DNA of 37,615 bases, from positions 1 through 37,615 of the forward strand of contig JBEBCD010000018.1 of assembly GCA_041158045.1 (NCBI GenBank), read 5' to 3'. The translations under genes were made by a program, and so were the position numbers. Positions within the stretch are counted from its first letter, which is position 1, and each line of letters opens with the position of its first letter. Below are positions 24,846 through 33,331 of the stretch, piece after piece. The notes beneath the pieces are model-generated. The model had not been told where the DNA came from. It searched no databases and worked only from the letters and a program-made list of their open reading frames with translations. Source of the stretch: CAXRBC01 sp041158045 (GTDB lineage: Bacteria > Actinomycetota > Acidimicrobiia > Acidimicrobiales > Ilumatobacteraceae).

Positions 24846-25443
24846 GACGCTTCGCGCGCTGACCCTGGGGCAGCATCCGCCGGCGGTTGAATCGCACGCG
24901 CAGTGGCGCCACCGCCAGTCGCGAGGCGAGCCCGACCAGCGCCGTGAAGATGAGCGCCCGCAGCCACACGGGGATGCTCCCGAGCGACGGCCCGACGAGG
25001 AGCGTGAGCCCGAGCGCCACGGGGTAGATCCACGCCAGCTCCGCCATGAACCGCCCGAACGCGGTGCGCTCCGGCGTGCCGGAAGCCTGGAGCTCGAAGA
25101 ACTCGTCGCCACCCGCCGTCACCGTCACCCGCTCCGACACGACGAGGTCATCGAGGCGCGCGAGCAGCTCGTCGCGCTCCGCCGAGCGCTCCCAGCGCCG
25201 CAGGTGGACCGCGTCGACGAAGCGGAAGACCATGTGGTACTCGTCGGAGTCCCCGCCCGGGTGCAGCGTCGTCGCCCCGAGGCAGCCGGGGAACGCCCGC
25301 ACCGTCGCGGCCATCTCGTCGGACCACGCGGAGAAGGCCGCGGAGCTGCCCGGCCGGATCCGCCGCGCGATCGTCACGGTCACCGTGCCCTTCGCGATCT
25401 GCGGCAGCTTGGCCGTCTCGAACCCGCCGGTGAGGTCGCTCAC
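24841..25443 (-). CDS. Antibiotic-biosynthesis-monooxygenase (ABM) domain membrane protein
   Basis: A 200-residue protein with an N-terminal dimeric alpha-beta barrel of the ABM type (VTVTIARRIRPGSSAAFSAWSDEM, FPGCLGATTLHPGG, YHMVFRFVDAVHLRRWERS) and two C-terminal hydrophobic helices (about 140-180: FMAELAWIYPVALGLTLLVG, LRALIFTALVGLAS) with a basic tail. This layout is common in bacteria and its function is not established; real oxygenase activity need not follow. The GTG start overlaps the thymidine kinase stop (GTGA), so the two are translated together. Confidence 0.82.
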   Translation of the reverse strand: MSDLTGGFETAKLPQIAKGTVTVTIARRIRPGSSAAFSAWSDEMAATVRAFPGCLGATTLHPGGDSDEYHMVFRFVDAVHLRRWERSAERDELLARLDDLVVSERVTVTAGGDEFFELQASGTPERTAFGRFMAELAWIYPVALGLTLLVGPSLGSIPVWLRALIFTALVGLASRLAVAPLRVRFNRRRMLPQGQRAKRR

Positions 25444-26042
25444 GGCCCGATCCTGCGCTGGCGGTAGTGCGTGCGGCACAGCAGCTCGTAGCGCACGACG
25501 TCGCCGAAGAGCGGCGACTCGGTGCTGCGCTCCGTGTCGCCCACCACCACGGTCTCGCCCTCCAGCACCATGCGGTCGTTGACGAGGCGGGCGTTGTTGG
25601 TCGCCCGCGCCCCGCACCAGCACCTCGCCTCGACCTGCATCTCGACGCGCTCGTCCGCGATCTCGAGCATGCGCCGCGTCCCGTCGAAGAGCAGGCCGCG
25701 GAAGTCGGTGATGAGCCCGAAGGCGTAGACGTCCACGTGGAGCTCGTCCACGACGAGCGCGAGGCGGTCGCACTGCGCGGGGGTGGCGAACTGCACCTCG
25801 TCGCACACCACGTACTGCAGCGGCATCCGCGCGGCGGCGTAGTCGAAGGGGTCGAGCTCCGCCGTCATCTCCACCGCCGGCGACGACACGCCGAGGCGGC
25901 TCGTCACCTGCGCGCCGTCGCGGTCGAGCTTGGTGAACAGCAGGCCCGAGAGGCCGCGGGACGCGAGATTGTGGTGGATCTGCAACGCGAGCGTGCTCTT
26001 GCCCGAGCCCATCGTGCCGTAACTGAAGCGCAGCCTCGCCAC
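25440..26042 (-). CDS. tdk: Thymidine kinase (type II)
   Basis: Phosphorylates thymidine with ATP in pyrimidine salvage (EC 2.7.1.21). The 200-residue protein has the P-loop GTMGSGKST (9-17), the catalytic acidic motif CDEVQF (80-85), and structural zinc ligands C141-W-C143 and C188-x2-H191. Length fits bacterial TK1-like enzymes. The GTG start lies eight bases after a TACCGT box, divergent from the deoxyribose-phosphate aldolase gene 45 bases away. It is followed by the overlapping ABM-domain gene. Confidence 0.95.
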   Translation of the reverse strand: MARLRFSYGTMGSGKSTLALQIHHNLASRGLSGLLFTKLDRDGAQVTSRLGVSSPAVEMTAELDPFDYAAARMPLQYVVCDEVQFATPAQCDRLALVVDELHVDVYAFGLITDFRGLLFDGTRRMLEIADERVEMQVEARCWCGARATNNARLVNDRMVLEGETVVVGDTERSTESPLFGDVVRYELLCRTHYRQRRIGP

Positions 26043-26050
26043 CGCGTGAG

Positions 26051-26056
26051 ACGGTA
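26051..26056 (-). promoter_or_regulatory. -10 box (TACCGT) of the thymidine kinase gene
   Basis: On the minus strand TACCGT ends eight bases before the GTG at 26,042. It shares the 45-base divergent gap with the aldolase promoter. Confidence 0.45.
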
Positions 26057-26074
26057 GCCGCGCGCACCCCGTCG

Positions 26075-26080
26075 TAGCGT
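26075..26080 (+). promoter_or_regulatory. -10 box (TAGCGT) of deoC
   Basis: TAGCGT ends seven bases before the GTG at 26,088, the geometry of a leaderless transcript. No -35 box is evident. Confidence 0.5.
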
Positions 26081-26087
26081 GGGCGCC

Positions 26088-26768
26088 GTGACGCCGCGCA
26101 CCGTCGCCGAGCTCGCGCGGTGCATCGACCACACGCTGCTCGTGCCGGGGGCGACGCGCGCCGAGGTGCTCGCCGCGTGCGCGGACGCCGCGGCCTGGGG
26201 CGTCGCCGCCGTGTGCCTGTCGCCGTCCCGCCTGCCGCTGCCGGCCGGCGTGCCCGGCGCGGGCGTCGCGACGTGCACCGTCGTCGGATTCCCCTCCGGG
26301 GCGCACGCGCCCGCCGCCAAGGCGCACGAGGCCGCGCTCGCGGTCGACCACGGGGCGGGGGAGGTCGACATGGTGGTGGACCTCGGACGGGTGCGCGACG
26401 GCGAGTGGGCCGCCGTCGAGGCCGAGGTCCGCGCGGTGCGTGCGGCGATCCCGGACCGCGTCGTGCTGAAGGTGATCTGCGAGTCGGCGGCGCTCGACGA
26501 CGGGGCCCTGCGCGCCACCTGCCGCGCGGCGGTCGCGGGCGGTGCCGACTTCGTGAAGACCAGCACCGGGTTCCACCCGGCCGGCGGCGCGACCGAGCAC
26601 GCGGTGGCGACCATGCGCGAGGCCGTCGGGCCGGCGATCGGGGTCAAGGCGAGCGGCGGCATCCGCACGACGGCGGCCGCGCTCGCGATGCTCGCGGCGG
26701 GCGCGACGCGCATCGGCGCGTCGGCGACCGGGGCGATCCTCGGGGGCTTCGCGCCGCCGCCCCGCTGA
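26088..26768 (+). CDS. deoC: Deoxyribose-phosphate aldolase
   Basis: Cleaves 2-deoxyribose-5-phosphate to acetaldehyde and glyceraldehyde-3-phosphate (EC 4.1.2.4). The 226-residue class I aldolase carries IDHTLL near the N-terminus, VGFPSGAH, EVDMVVDLG (Asp95), VLKVICES, the Schiff-base lysine K157 in FVKTSTGF and K187 in GVKASGGIRT. All catalytic residues are present. The GTG chosen lies right after the -10 box spacing; a GTG three codons earlier is possible but less likely. With thymidine kinase, cytidine deaminase and purine nucleoside phosphorylase nearby it completes a deoxynucleoside salvage and breakdown set. Confidence 0.95.
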   Translation: MTPRTVAELARCIDHTLLVPGATRAEVLAACADAAAWGVAAVCLSPSRLPLPAGVPGAGVATCTVVGFPSGAHAPAAKAHEAALAVDHGAGEVDMVVDLGRVRDGEWAAVEAEVRAVRAAIPDRVVLKVICESAALDDGALRATCRAAVAGGADFVKTSTGFHPAGGATEHAVATMREAVGPAIGVKASGGIRTTAAALAMLAAGATRIGASATGAILGGFAPPPR

Positions 26769-26777
26769 CGCGTCAGC
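26764..26777. other. 14-bp palindrome spanning two convergent stop codons
   Basis: GCTGACGCGTCAGC is a perfect palindrome. Its halves contain the TGA of deoC and the facing stop of the PhyH gene, with only four bases between. It may act as a short bidirectional terminator or may simply reflect compact packing. Confidence 0.4.
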
Positions 26778-27633
26778 TCGCCGTCGCGGCGGCGAAGCCC
26801 CGCAGCGGGATCGTGGGGCGCTGCAGCCAGTTGTCCTCGAGGTAGTGCGTGGCGCCGTCGATCGCGTGCAGCGTGTAGGCGTGCCGCGGGCGGTCGCTGC
26901 GGTTGGGACCCGAGAGGTGGGGCAGCGCACCGTCGAGCAGCACGAGCGTGCCGCGCGGCGCCTCGAGCGGCACGAGACCGTCGGTCGGATACGGCGTCGG
27001 GTCGAGCACGTCGACGACGGTGGCGCCGCGCGCGGCGTCGAGGCGGGAGCGCTCCTTGACCGGGATGCGGTGGCCGCCGGGGAGGGCCCACATGCAGCCG
27101 TTCTCGGTCGTGGCGTCGTCGATGGCGAACCAGAAGCCGACGACGCTCCGCGGCTCGGTCCACAGGTACGTGTGGTCGGTGTGGCAGCGGACCTCGCCGC
27201 CGATCCGCGGCTGCTTGAAGATGTACATCGACTGCAGCACGCGCGGGTCGACCATGCCCACGTCGTGGGCCACCGCGGCGAGCGCCGGCGTGCGGCTGAA
27301 CTTGTCGAAGACCGGGTCGAGGTCGTGCATCGCATGGCCCAACTTGTTGAGGCACAGGTGCGGCTCGTCGCGCAGCGTGCCGTCGGGCGCGAAGGCGTCG
27401 CGCTCGAAGAAGCAGCGGATCGACTCCCCGCTCGAGAGGAAGTACTCGTCGCGGCCGTGCTCGGCGGTGCCGTCCGCGGTGAAGACCGTCGCGGTCCGGG
27501 GGTCGGGCACGTGCGCGCGGGCGACGTCGAGCGCGTGCGCGCGCAGGCGCGCGCATTGCCCCGGGTCGACGAACCCCTCGAGGACGAGGAAGCCGTCGCG
27601 GCGGTACGCCTCGACCTGCGCCGCCGTCAGCAC
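26773..27633 (-). CDS. Phytanoyl-CoA dioxygenase (PhyH) family protein
   Basis: Fe(II)/2-oxoglutarate-dependent oxygenase of 286 residues. Iron ligands are visible as H151-x-D153 (CHTDHTY) and H239 (LPHLSG), with Arg248/Arg250 in the place that binds 2-oxoglutarate. Typical family phrases are DGFLVLEGFV at 13-22 and GCMWALPGGHR (179-189). The GTG start lies 16 bases after the cytidine deaminase stop and has a GGGGAGG ribosome site, so it appears to be the third gene of a PNP-Cdd-PhyH operon. The substrate is unknown; PhyH members hydroxylate many small molecules, and the salvage context hints at nucleoside or base chemistry without proving it. Confidence 0.87.
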   Translation of the reverse strand: MLTAAQVEAYRRDGFLVLEGFVDPGQCARLRAHALDVARAHVPDPRTATVFTADGTAEHGRDEYFLSSGESIRCFFERDAFAPDGTLRDEPHLCLNKLGHAMHDLDPVFDKFSRTPALAAVAHDVGMVDPRVLQSMYIFKQPRIGGEVRCHTDHTYLWTEPRSVVGFWFAIDDATTENGCMWALPGGHRIPVKERSRLDAARGATVVDVLDPTPYPTDGLVPLEAPRGTLVLLDGALPHLSGPNRSDRPRHAYTLHAIDGATHYLEDNWLQRPTIPLRGFAAATAS

Positions 27634-27649
27634 GACCGCGCCCTCCCCG

Positions 27650-28057
27650 TCACGCGCCCGGCGCGACGAACGTGGAGGCCTCGGGGAACGCGGCGGGCAG
27701 CATCTCGGTCATCGGGCGCGGCACGCCGTCCACCTCGACGAGCAGCCCGGGGCCGCCGTGCTCCCAGAGCAGCTGGCGGCAGCGCCCGCAGGGCGTGACC
27801 GGCGCGTCGTTGCCGAGCGTGCAGATCGCGACGAGGCGGCCGCCGCCGGTGAGGTGCAGCATCGACACGAGCGCACACTCGGCGCACAGCGTGAGCCCGT
27901 ACGAGGCGTTCTCGACGTTGCAGCCCGTCACGATGCGCCCATCGTCCACCAGCGCGGCGGCGCCGACGCGGAATCGCGAGTAGGGCACGTAGGCGTGGCG
28001 CGCTGCCTCGCTCGCCCGCGTGCGCAACAGGTCCCAGTCGATCGCGGGTGCGGCCAC
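27650..28057 (-). CDS. cdd: Cytidine deaminase
   Basis: Zinc enzyme that deaminates cytidine and deoxycytidine to uridine and deoxyuridine (EC 3.5.4.5). The 135-residue length fits the homotetrameric form. Seen: YSRFRVGAA (26-34), CNVENASYG (46-54), the active-site Glu60 with zinc ligand Cys58 in CAEC, and zinc ligands Cys90 and Cys93 in PCGRC. It lies nine bases downstream of the purine nucleoside phosphorylase gene and 16 bases before the PhyH gene, in one operon. Confidence 0.95.
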   Translation of the reverse strand: MAAPAIDWDLLRTRASEAARHAYVPYSRFRVGAAALVDDGRIVTGCNVENASYGLTLCAECALVSMLHLTGGGRLVAICTLGNDAPVTPCGRCRQLLWEHGGPGLLVEVDGVPRPMTEMLPAAFPEASTFVAPGA

Positions 28058-28066
28058 GGCGCGAGG

Positions 28067-28906
28067 TTATCCCTCGCGTCCCGCCGGGCCCGCCGCGTCG
28101 ATCGCGAGCAGCACGTCGCGCAGCACGACCCCGGCGCGCGCCGCGGAGCGCCGTCCGACCGCGATGACCTCCTCGCCCGAGAGCGGCGTCGGAGAGATGC
28201 CGGCCGCGAGGTTGGTCGGCAGCGACAGCGCGAGCACCTCGAGGCCCACGTGGCGCGCCGCGATCACCTCGAGCACCGTCGACATGCCGACGAGGTCGGC
28301 ACCCCACCCGCGCGCCGCGCGGATCTCCGCGGGCGTCTCGTAGTGCGGCCCGTGGAGGCCGAGGTACACGCCCTCGGACAACGGCGCGGCGGCGCGTGCC
28401 GCCGCGCGCAGTCGCGCGGAGTATGCGTCGGTGAGGTCGACGAACCTCCCGGCCAGCGGCCGGGGCGGCTCGTCGCCGGTGAGCGGCGAGTGGCCCGTGA
28501 GGTTGATGTGGTCGCGCACGAGCACCGGCTCGCCGATCGGCCAGTCCTCGCGCAGGGACCCGGCGCCGTTGGTGAGCAGCGCGACGCGGCAGCCGAGCGC
28601 GGCGGCGGTGCGCACGCCGTGCACGACGGGCGCGACGCCGTGGCCCTCGTAGAGGTGCGTGCGACCCGTGAGGACCAGTACCCGCGACCCGCCGACGCGC
28701 AGCGACACGGCCTCACCGCCGTGGCCGAGCGCGGACGGGCGGCGGAAGCCGGGCACGTCCGCGAGCGCACGACGCGGGCCCTCGCCGAGCACGCCGACGG
28801 CGTCCGCCCAGCCGGAGCCGAGCACCGCGACGACGTCGTGGTCGCCGCCGAATCGCGCGCGCAGGTCGCGCGCCGCGTCCGCGGCGAGGTCGAAGGGCGT
28901 CGCCAC
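28067..28906 (-). CDS. Purine nucleoside phosphorylase (family I)
   Basis: Phosphorolysis of purine (deoxy)nucleosides to base and (deoxy)ribose-1-phosphate (EC 2.4.2.1). The 279-residue trimeric-type enzyme has LGSGWAD with the phosphate-binding Ser (29-35), GRTHLYEGHG, TNGAGS, GPHYETPAEIRA and GMSTVLEV with the ribose-binding Met and Ser. The GTG start lies six bases after TAGCAT, so this is probably the first, leaderless gene of the PNP-Cdd-PhyH operon. Its deoxyribose-1-phosphate would feed the nearby aldolase after mutase action; no mutase is in the window. MTA phosphorylase is less likely because the family-I PNP motifs are complete. Confidence 0.93.
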   Translation of the reverse strand: MATPFDLAADAARDLRARFGGDHDVVAVLGSGWADAVGVLGEGPRRALADVPGFRRPSALGHGGEAVSLRVGGSRVLVLTGRTHLYEGHGVAPVVHGVRTAAALGCRVALLTNGAGSLREDWPIGEPVLVRDHINLTGHSPLTGDEPPRPLAGRFVDLTDAYSARLRAAARAAAPLSEGVYLGLHGPHYETPAEIRAARGWGADLVGMSTVLEVIAARHVGLEVLALSLPTNLAAGISPTPLSGEEVIAVGRRSAARAGVVLRDVLLAIDAAGPAGREG

Positions 28907-28912
28907 GCGGCG

Positions 28913-28918
28913 ATGCTA
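28913..28918 (-). promoter_or_regulatory. -10 box (TAGCAT) of the PNP operon
   Basis: On the minus strand TAGCAT ends six bases before the GTG at 28,906, matching the leaderless pattern seen elsewhere in the window. Confidence 0.5.
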
Positions 28919-28932
28919 GGCGCGCGCGCCGT

Positions 28933-28938
28933 TACCCT
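28933..28938 (+). promoter_or_regulatory. Possible -10 box (TACCCT) of the peroxidase-polyamine operon
   Basis: TACCCT lies 21 bases before the ATG at 28,960 and leaves room for the GAGGAGG ribosome site between, so this transcript would have a normal short leader. Confidence 0.4.
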
Positions 28939-28959
28939 TGCCCGAGGAGGTATCGACGC

Positions 28960-29459
28960 ATGTCCGCCGATTCGACGAGTTCCATCCACGCGGTCGCGCT
29001 CTCGTCGCTCGTCGGCGAGGCCGACGTCATGTCGCGCGTGCGCGGCAAGGTGACGCTCGTCGTCAACGTCGCGTCCCGCTGCGGGCTCACGCCGCAGTAC
29101 GAGGGCCTCGAGGCGCTCCACGCGCGGCTCGCGCCGCGGGGCTTCGCGGTGCTCGGGGTGCCGTGCAACCAGTTCGGTGCACAGGAGCCGGGCACGGCGG
29201 AGGAGATCCGCACGTTCTGCTCCGCGACGTACGGCGTGACGTTCCCCATGACCGAGAAGGTCGAGGTCAATGGCGCGGGCCGCCACGAGCTCTACCGACG
29301 CCTCGTCGACACGGCGGACGCCGAGGGCCACGCGGGCGACGTGCGGTGGAACTTCGAGAAGTTCCTCGTCGGCCGCGACGGCGCCGTGCTCGCGCGGTAC
29401 TCGCCGATGACGGCGCCCGACGACGCGGCGCTCGTCGGCGCCATCGAGGGGGCCCTCGC

Positions 29460-29463
<4 letters not shown>
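28960..29463 (+). CDS. Glutathione peroxidase family thiol peroxidase
   Basis: Reduces hydroperoxides with a cysteine rather than selenocysteine active site. The 167-residue protein has the peroxidatic Cys41 in NVASRCGLTPQY, the partner residues in CNQFGAQEPG (69-78) and W130-N131 in WNFEKFLV, completing the family tetrad. Cys87 (FCSATYGVTF) is in the usual place of a second cysteine; in actinobacteria such proteins generally use thioredoxin or similar reductants. It has the strongest ribosome site in the window (GAGGAGG). Its stop overlaps the start of the amidohydrolase gene (GTGA), an unusual partner. Confidence 0.92.
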
Positions 29464-30334
<871 letters not shown>

Positions 30335-30338
<4 letters not shown>

Positions 30339-31315
30339 AGCTCGCGATGCCGCCCGAGTGGGCGACGCACGAGCGGACCGTCATCTGCTGGCCGACGCGC
30401 CGGGAGCTGTGGGGCGCGCACCGCCCCGAGGCCGAGGCCGCGCACGCCGCGCTCGCCCGCACGATCTCGGGCCACGAGCCCGTCACGATGATCGCCCGGC
30501 CCGAGGACGTCGACCGCGCCCGCGCCCTGTGCGGCGAGGGCGTCGAGGTGGTGGGCATCCCGATCGACGACTCCTGGTTCCGCGACTCGGGACCGATCTA
30601 CGTGACGGGCGGGGGCCGGCGCGTCGGGGTGTGCTGGCGGTTCAACTCCTGGGGCGGCAAGTTCGTGCCCTACGACGACGATGCGCGCGTCGCGCGCGCC
30701 TGGCTCGCGTACGCGGGGCACGACGGCCGCGCCGTCGACATGGTGCTCGAGGGTGGCTCGATCCACGTGGACGGGGCGGGCACGCTCCTCACGACCGAGC
30801 AGTGCCTGCTGCACCCCAACCGCAACCCGTCGCTCGACCGCGCGGCGATCGAGCGACGGCTCCTCGACGAGCTCGGGCAGACGCGCGTCGTGTGGCTGCC
30901 GCATGGCCTCGCGCTCGACGATGGCACCGATGGCCACGTGGACAACGTCGCGAGCCCGATCGCCCCCGGCGTCGTGGCGATGCAGGGCTGCGACGACCCC
31001 GACGAGCCCGACCACGCCCGCATGCGGGCCAACGTCGAGGTCGCGCGACGCGCGGGCCTCGAGGTCCGCGAGGTGCCGGTGCTGCCGTTCACCGAGTACG
31101 GCGGGCGCCGCGCGCCGGTGCCGTACCTCAACTTCTATTTCGTCAACGGCGCGGTGATCGTCCCGACGTGCGGCCACGCGGCCGACGACGACGTGCTCGC
31201 GCTCCTCGGTGAGTGGATGCCGGACCGGCAGGTCGTCGGGCTCGACGTCGGCGCGATCCTCGCGTACGGCGGCGGCGGCATCCACTGCATCACGCAGCAG
31301 GTGCCCGCCGCCTGA
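30335..31315 (+). CDS. aguA: Agmatine deiminase
   Basis: Converts agmatine to N-carbamoylputrescine and ammonia (EC 3.5.3.12), supplying AguB. The protein has MPPEWATHERTVICWP at the start, IDDSWFRDSGP with the substrate-binding Asp and Arg, LEGGSIHVDG, the catalytic His in TDGHVDNVA, and the nucleophile Cys318 in GGGGIHCITQQ at the C-terminus. The TTG at 30,335 overlaps the AguB stop as TTGA and gives 326 residues; the ATG at 30,347 gives 322 and is equally plausible. Together with AguB it forms the two-step agmatine route to putrescine; no arginine decarboxylase lies in the window. Confidence 0.94.
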
Positions 31316-31330
31316 CGTCTCGCGGGGCGT

Positions 31331-31345
31331 GCGCCGCGGCGGCGC
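31331..31345. terminator. GC-rich hairpin between convergent genes
   Basis: GCGCCGC and GCGGCGC are complementary around one base, giving about five paired bases with a small loop, in the 33-base gap between the agmatine deiminase and sulfatase stops. There is no T-tract; the role as terminator is tentative. Confidence 0.3.
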
Positions 31346-31348
31346 GGC

Positions 31349-32917
31349 TCAGACGGGGGCGTCGCAGGGCCGGCGCGGGCCGGCGGGCGCGGGCAGGTGC
31401 GCGCGCAGGTCGTCGAGCAGCGCGTCGCGGTGCGCGCGCAGCGACGGGTCGTCCCACCGGTTGACCCGCTGTAGCGGGTCCTCGACCGTGTCGTAGAGCT
31501 CGCCCTCGGTGCCGTCGTGCACGGTGCCGGGTAGCGCGGTCGTGCACGTCCATCCGTCGCGGTGGATGGTGCGTAGGCCGACGACCTTGCCGAAGAGCAC
31601 GCTGTCCCACTCGGTGAGCACCCGTTCGTGGCCGAGGGCGCGGGCGTCGTCGGCCGAGGTCGGGAGTCGTGGCGACTCGACGTACGCGGGGCGCGGCAGG
31701 CCCGCGATGTCGGCGAACGTCGCGGCGAGCGCGACGAGGCCGACCGGGGCGTCCACCACCGCGGGCGCGACGCCGGCGCGGGGCGCGGGGCGCCACAGGA
31801 GCGGCAGGCGCATGAGCGCGTCCACGTGGTACGGCCCCTTGAAGAGGAGGCCGAAGTCGCCCTGCATCTCGCCGTGGTCGGTCGTGTAGACGACGTCGAG
31901 GTCGTCGGCCCAGCCGCGCGCGGCGATGCGGGCCAGCACGCGGCCGATGGCCTCGTCGACCAGCTCGTTCTCGATGTGGGCCATCGCGTTGACCTCGCGC
32001 ACCTGGTCGGCGGTGAGGGTCGCGGGCACCCAGCGCGCGGGCGCCTCGTAGTTGGAGACGAAGGTGCCGTCGTACCAGCCGCGCCAGTGGCGCGGCTTGC
32101 CGTCGAGGATCCGCTCCCGCTCCGCGCGGTCCTCGGGGTACCCGGCGGGGAGGTCGAGCTCGCGCCAGTCGACGCGGCCGAGCTCGCTCGCCGGCGGATC
32201 CCACGGGTGGTGCGGATCGGGGAAGCTCATCCAGCAGAACCAGTCGTCGTCGCTCGCGAGCGAGTCGAGCCATGCAATCGTGCGGTCGGCGACCCAGTCG
32301 GTGTGGTAGCGCTCGCGCGCGATCTCGTTGCGCTTCACCTGCGGCGCGCCCGTGTCGCCGCCGGGCAGCGCGCTCACCTCGAGGTCGCGGTCGAGCACCT
32401 GGAAGAACCGCGCGACGTCGTCCGGGTGGTGCGCGCGGAGCCACTGCGCGTAGTGGAAGGGCCCGACGGCGCCGTGCGTCGCCGTCTCCATGTGCTCGAA
32501 TCCCCGGTGCGGCGCGCGGCCGCCGTCGGGCGCGTCCACCCACTCCGCATGCGCGTCGTTCGCGGCGAGGCGGTTCTCCGCGAAGCGCAGGAACGGGTCG
32601 AGGAACGGCTCGAAGTGCGCCTTGCCCACCAGCGCGGTGCGGTACCCGGCCCTGCGGAGATCCTCCGCGATGCTGGGCGCGTCCCCCGGCAGGGGGACGC
32701 CGTTCATCCACACACCGTGCGTCGCGACGTGCTGGCCCGTCACCATCGTGCTACGCGACGGCATGCACACGACGTTCTGCGGATGGGCGCGGGTGTAGCG
32801 CACGCCCGCCGCCGCGAGCCCGTCGAGCACCGGCGTGCGCGCGACGGTGCCGCCGTTGCACCCGAGTGCGTCGTAGCGCTGCTGGTCGGTGGTGACGAAG
32901 AGGATCTTGCGGCCCAT
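31349..32917 (-). CDS. Sulfatase-family hydrolase
   Basis: Type I sulfatase/alkaline phosphatase superfamily enzyme of 522 residues that cleaves sulfate (or phosphonate/phosphate) esters. Seen: TTDQQRYDALG with metal-binding Asp at the N-terminus, the signature Cys51 in CMPSRSTMVTG, which must be converted to formylglycine, GKAHF, SFPDPHHPW and TTDHGEMQGD carrying further metal ligands. No signal peptide is apparent (MGRKILFVTT), so it is probably cytoplasmic. Its ATG shares one base with the SRPBCC gene stop (TGATG). A formylglycine-generating enzyme is not in the window. The substrate is unknown; some relatives are choline sulfatases or phosphonate monoester hydrolases. Confidence 0.9.
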   Translation of the reverse strand: MGRKILFVTTDQQRYDALGCNGGTVARTPVLDGLAAAGVRYTRAHPQNVVCMPSRSTMVTGQHVATHGVWMNGVPLPGDAPSIAEDLRRAGYRTALVGKAHFEPFLDPFLRFAENRLAANDAHAEWVDAPDGGRAPHRGFEHMETATHGAVGPFHYAQWLRAHHPDDVARFFQVLDRDLEVSALPGGDTGAPQVKRNEIARERYHTDWVADRTIAWLDSLASDDDWFCWMSFPDPHHPWDPPASELGRVDWRELDLPAGYPEDRAERERILDGKPRHWRGWYDGTFVSNYEAPARWVPATLTADQVREVNAMAHIENELVDEAIGRVLARIAARGWADDLDVVYTTDHGEMQGDFGLLFKGPYHVDALMRLPLLWRPAPRAGVAPAVVDAPVGLVALAATFADIAGLPRPAYVESPRLPTSADDARALGHERVLTEWDSVLFGKVVGLRTIHRDGWTCTTALPGTVHDGTEGELYDTVEDPLQRVNRWDDPSLRAHRDALLDDLRAHLPAPAGPRRPCDAPV

Positions 32918-33318
32918 CAGCGCGCGCCCTCCGCGTGCTCGAGGCGCCGCCGCAGCGTCTCGAGGCCCTCGCCCGCGGCGCCACCGATCACCATCGCGAG
33001 CACGTCGGGCACCATGTCGATCGAGTACACGACGGTGCAGCCGCCGTCTCCGTCGTCGAGCACGTCGACGGTGGAGAGGTGGTGCGAGATCCCGGGATTG
33101 CCCACGATCCGGTACTGGTAGCGGCGCAGCGCGTGGTCGTGCGTGACGATCTCCTCCTCGAAGGTGAGGCCGCTGCGCAGCGTCACCCAGCGGGTCGAGC
33201 CCTCCATGCGCGTCGACTCGGTGGGGAACCACTCGTGCTGCCGTTCGAGCGCGCCCACGACGGCCCAGACCGCGTCGGCATCGCGGGCGATGCGCACGTG
33301 GCGCCGCACCGATCCCAC
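32917..33318 (-). CDS. SRPBCC (START/Bet v1-like) protein
   Basis: A 133-residue protein of the SRPBCC fold, a hydrophobic ligand-binding helix-grip domain. VRRHVRIARDADAVWAVVGALERQHEWFP at the start, the strand-rich middle and the long C-terminal helix (VLAMVIGGAAGEGLETLRRRLEHAE) are typical of the polyketide cyclase/dehydrase-like branch. The GTG start follows TAGATT by seven bases, so the SRPBCC-sulfatase pair is probably read from its own leaderless promoter inside the end of the downstream-facing glycosylase gene. No catalytic function can be assigned. Confidence 0.85.
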   Translation of the reverse strand: MGSVRRHVRIARDADAVWAVVGALERQHEWFPTESTRMEGSTRWVTLRSGLTFEEEIVTHDHALRRYQYRIVGNPGISHHLSTVDVLDDGDGGCTVVYSIDMVPDVLAMVIGGAAGEGLETLRRRLEHAEGAR

Positions 33319-33325
33319 GCGGACG

Positions 33326-33331
33326 AATCTA
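33326..33331 (-). promoter_or_regulatory. -10 box (TAGATT) of the SRPBCC-sulfatase operon
   Basis: On the minus strand TAGATT ends seven bases before the GTG at 33,318 and overlaps the stop codon of the uracil-DNA glycosylase gene, so this pair can be transcribed apart from the genes behind it. Confidence 0.5.
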
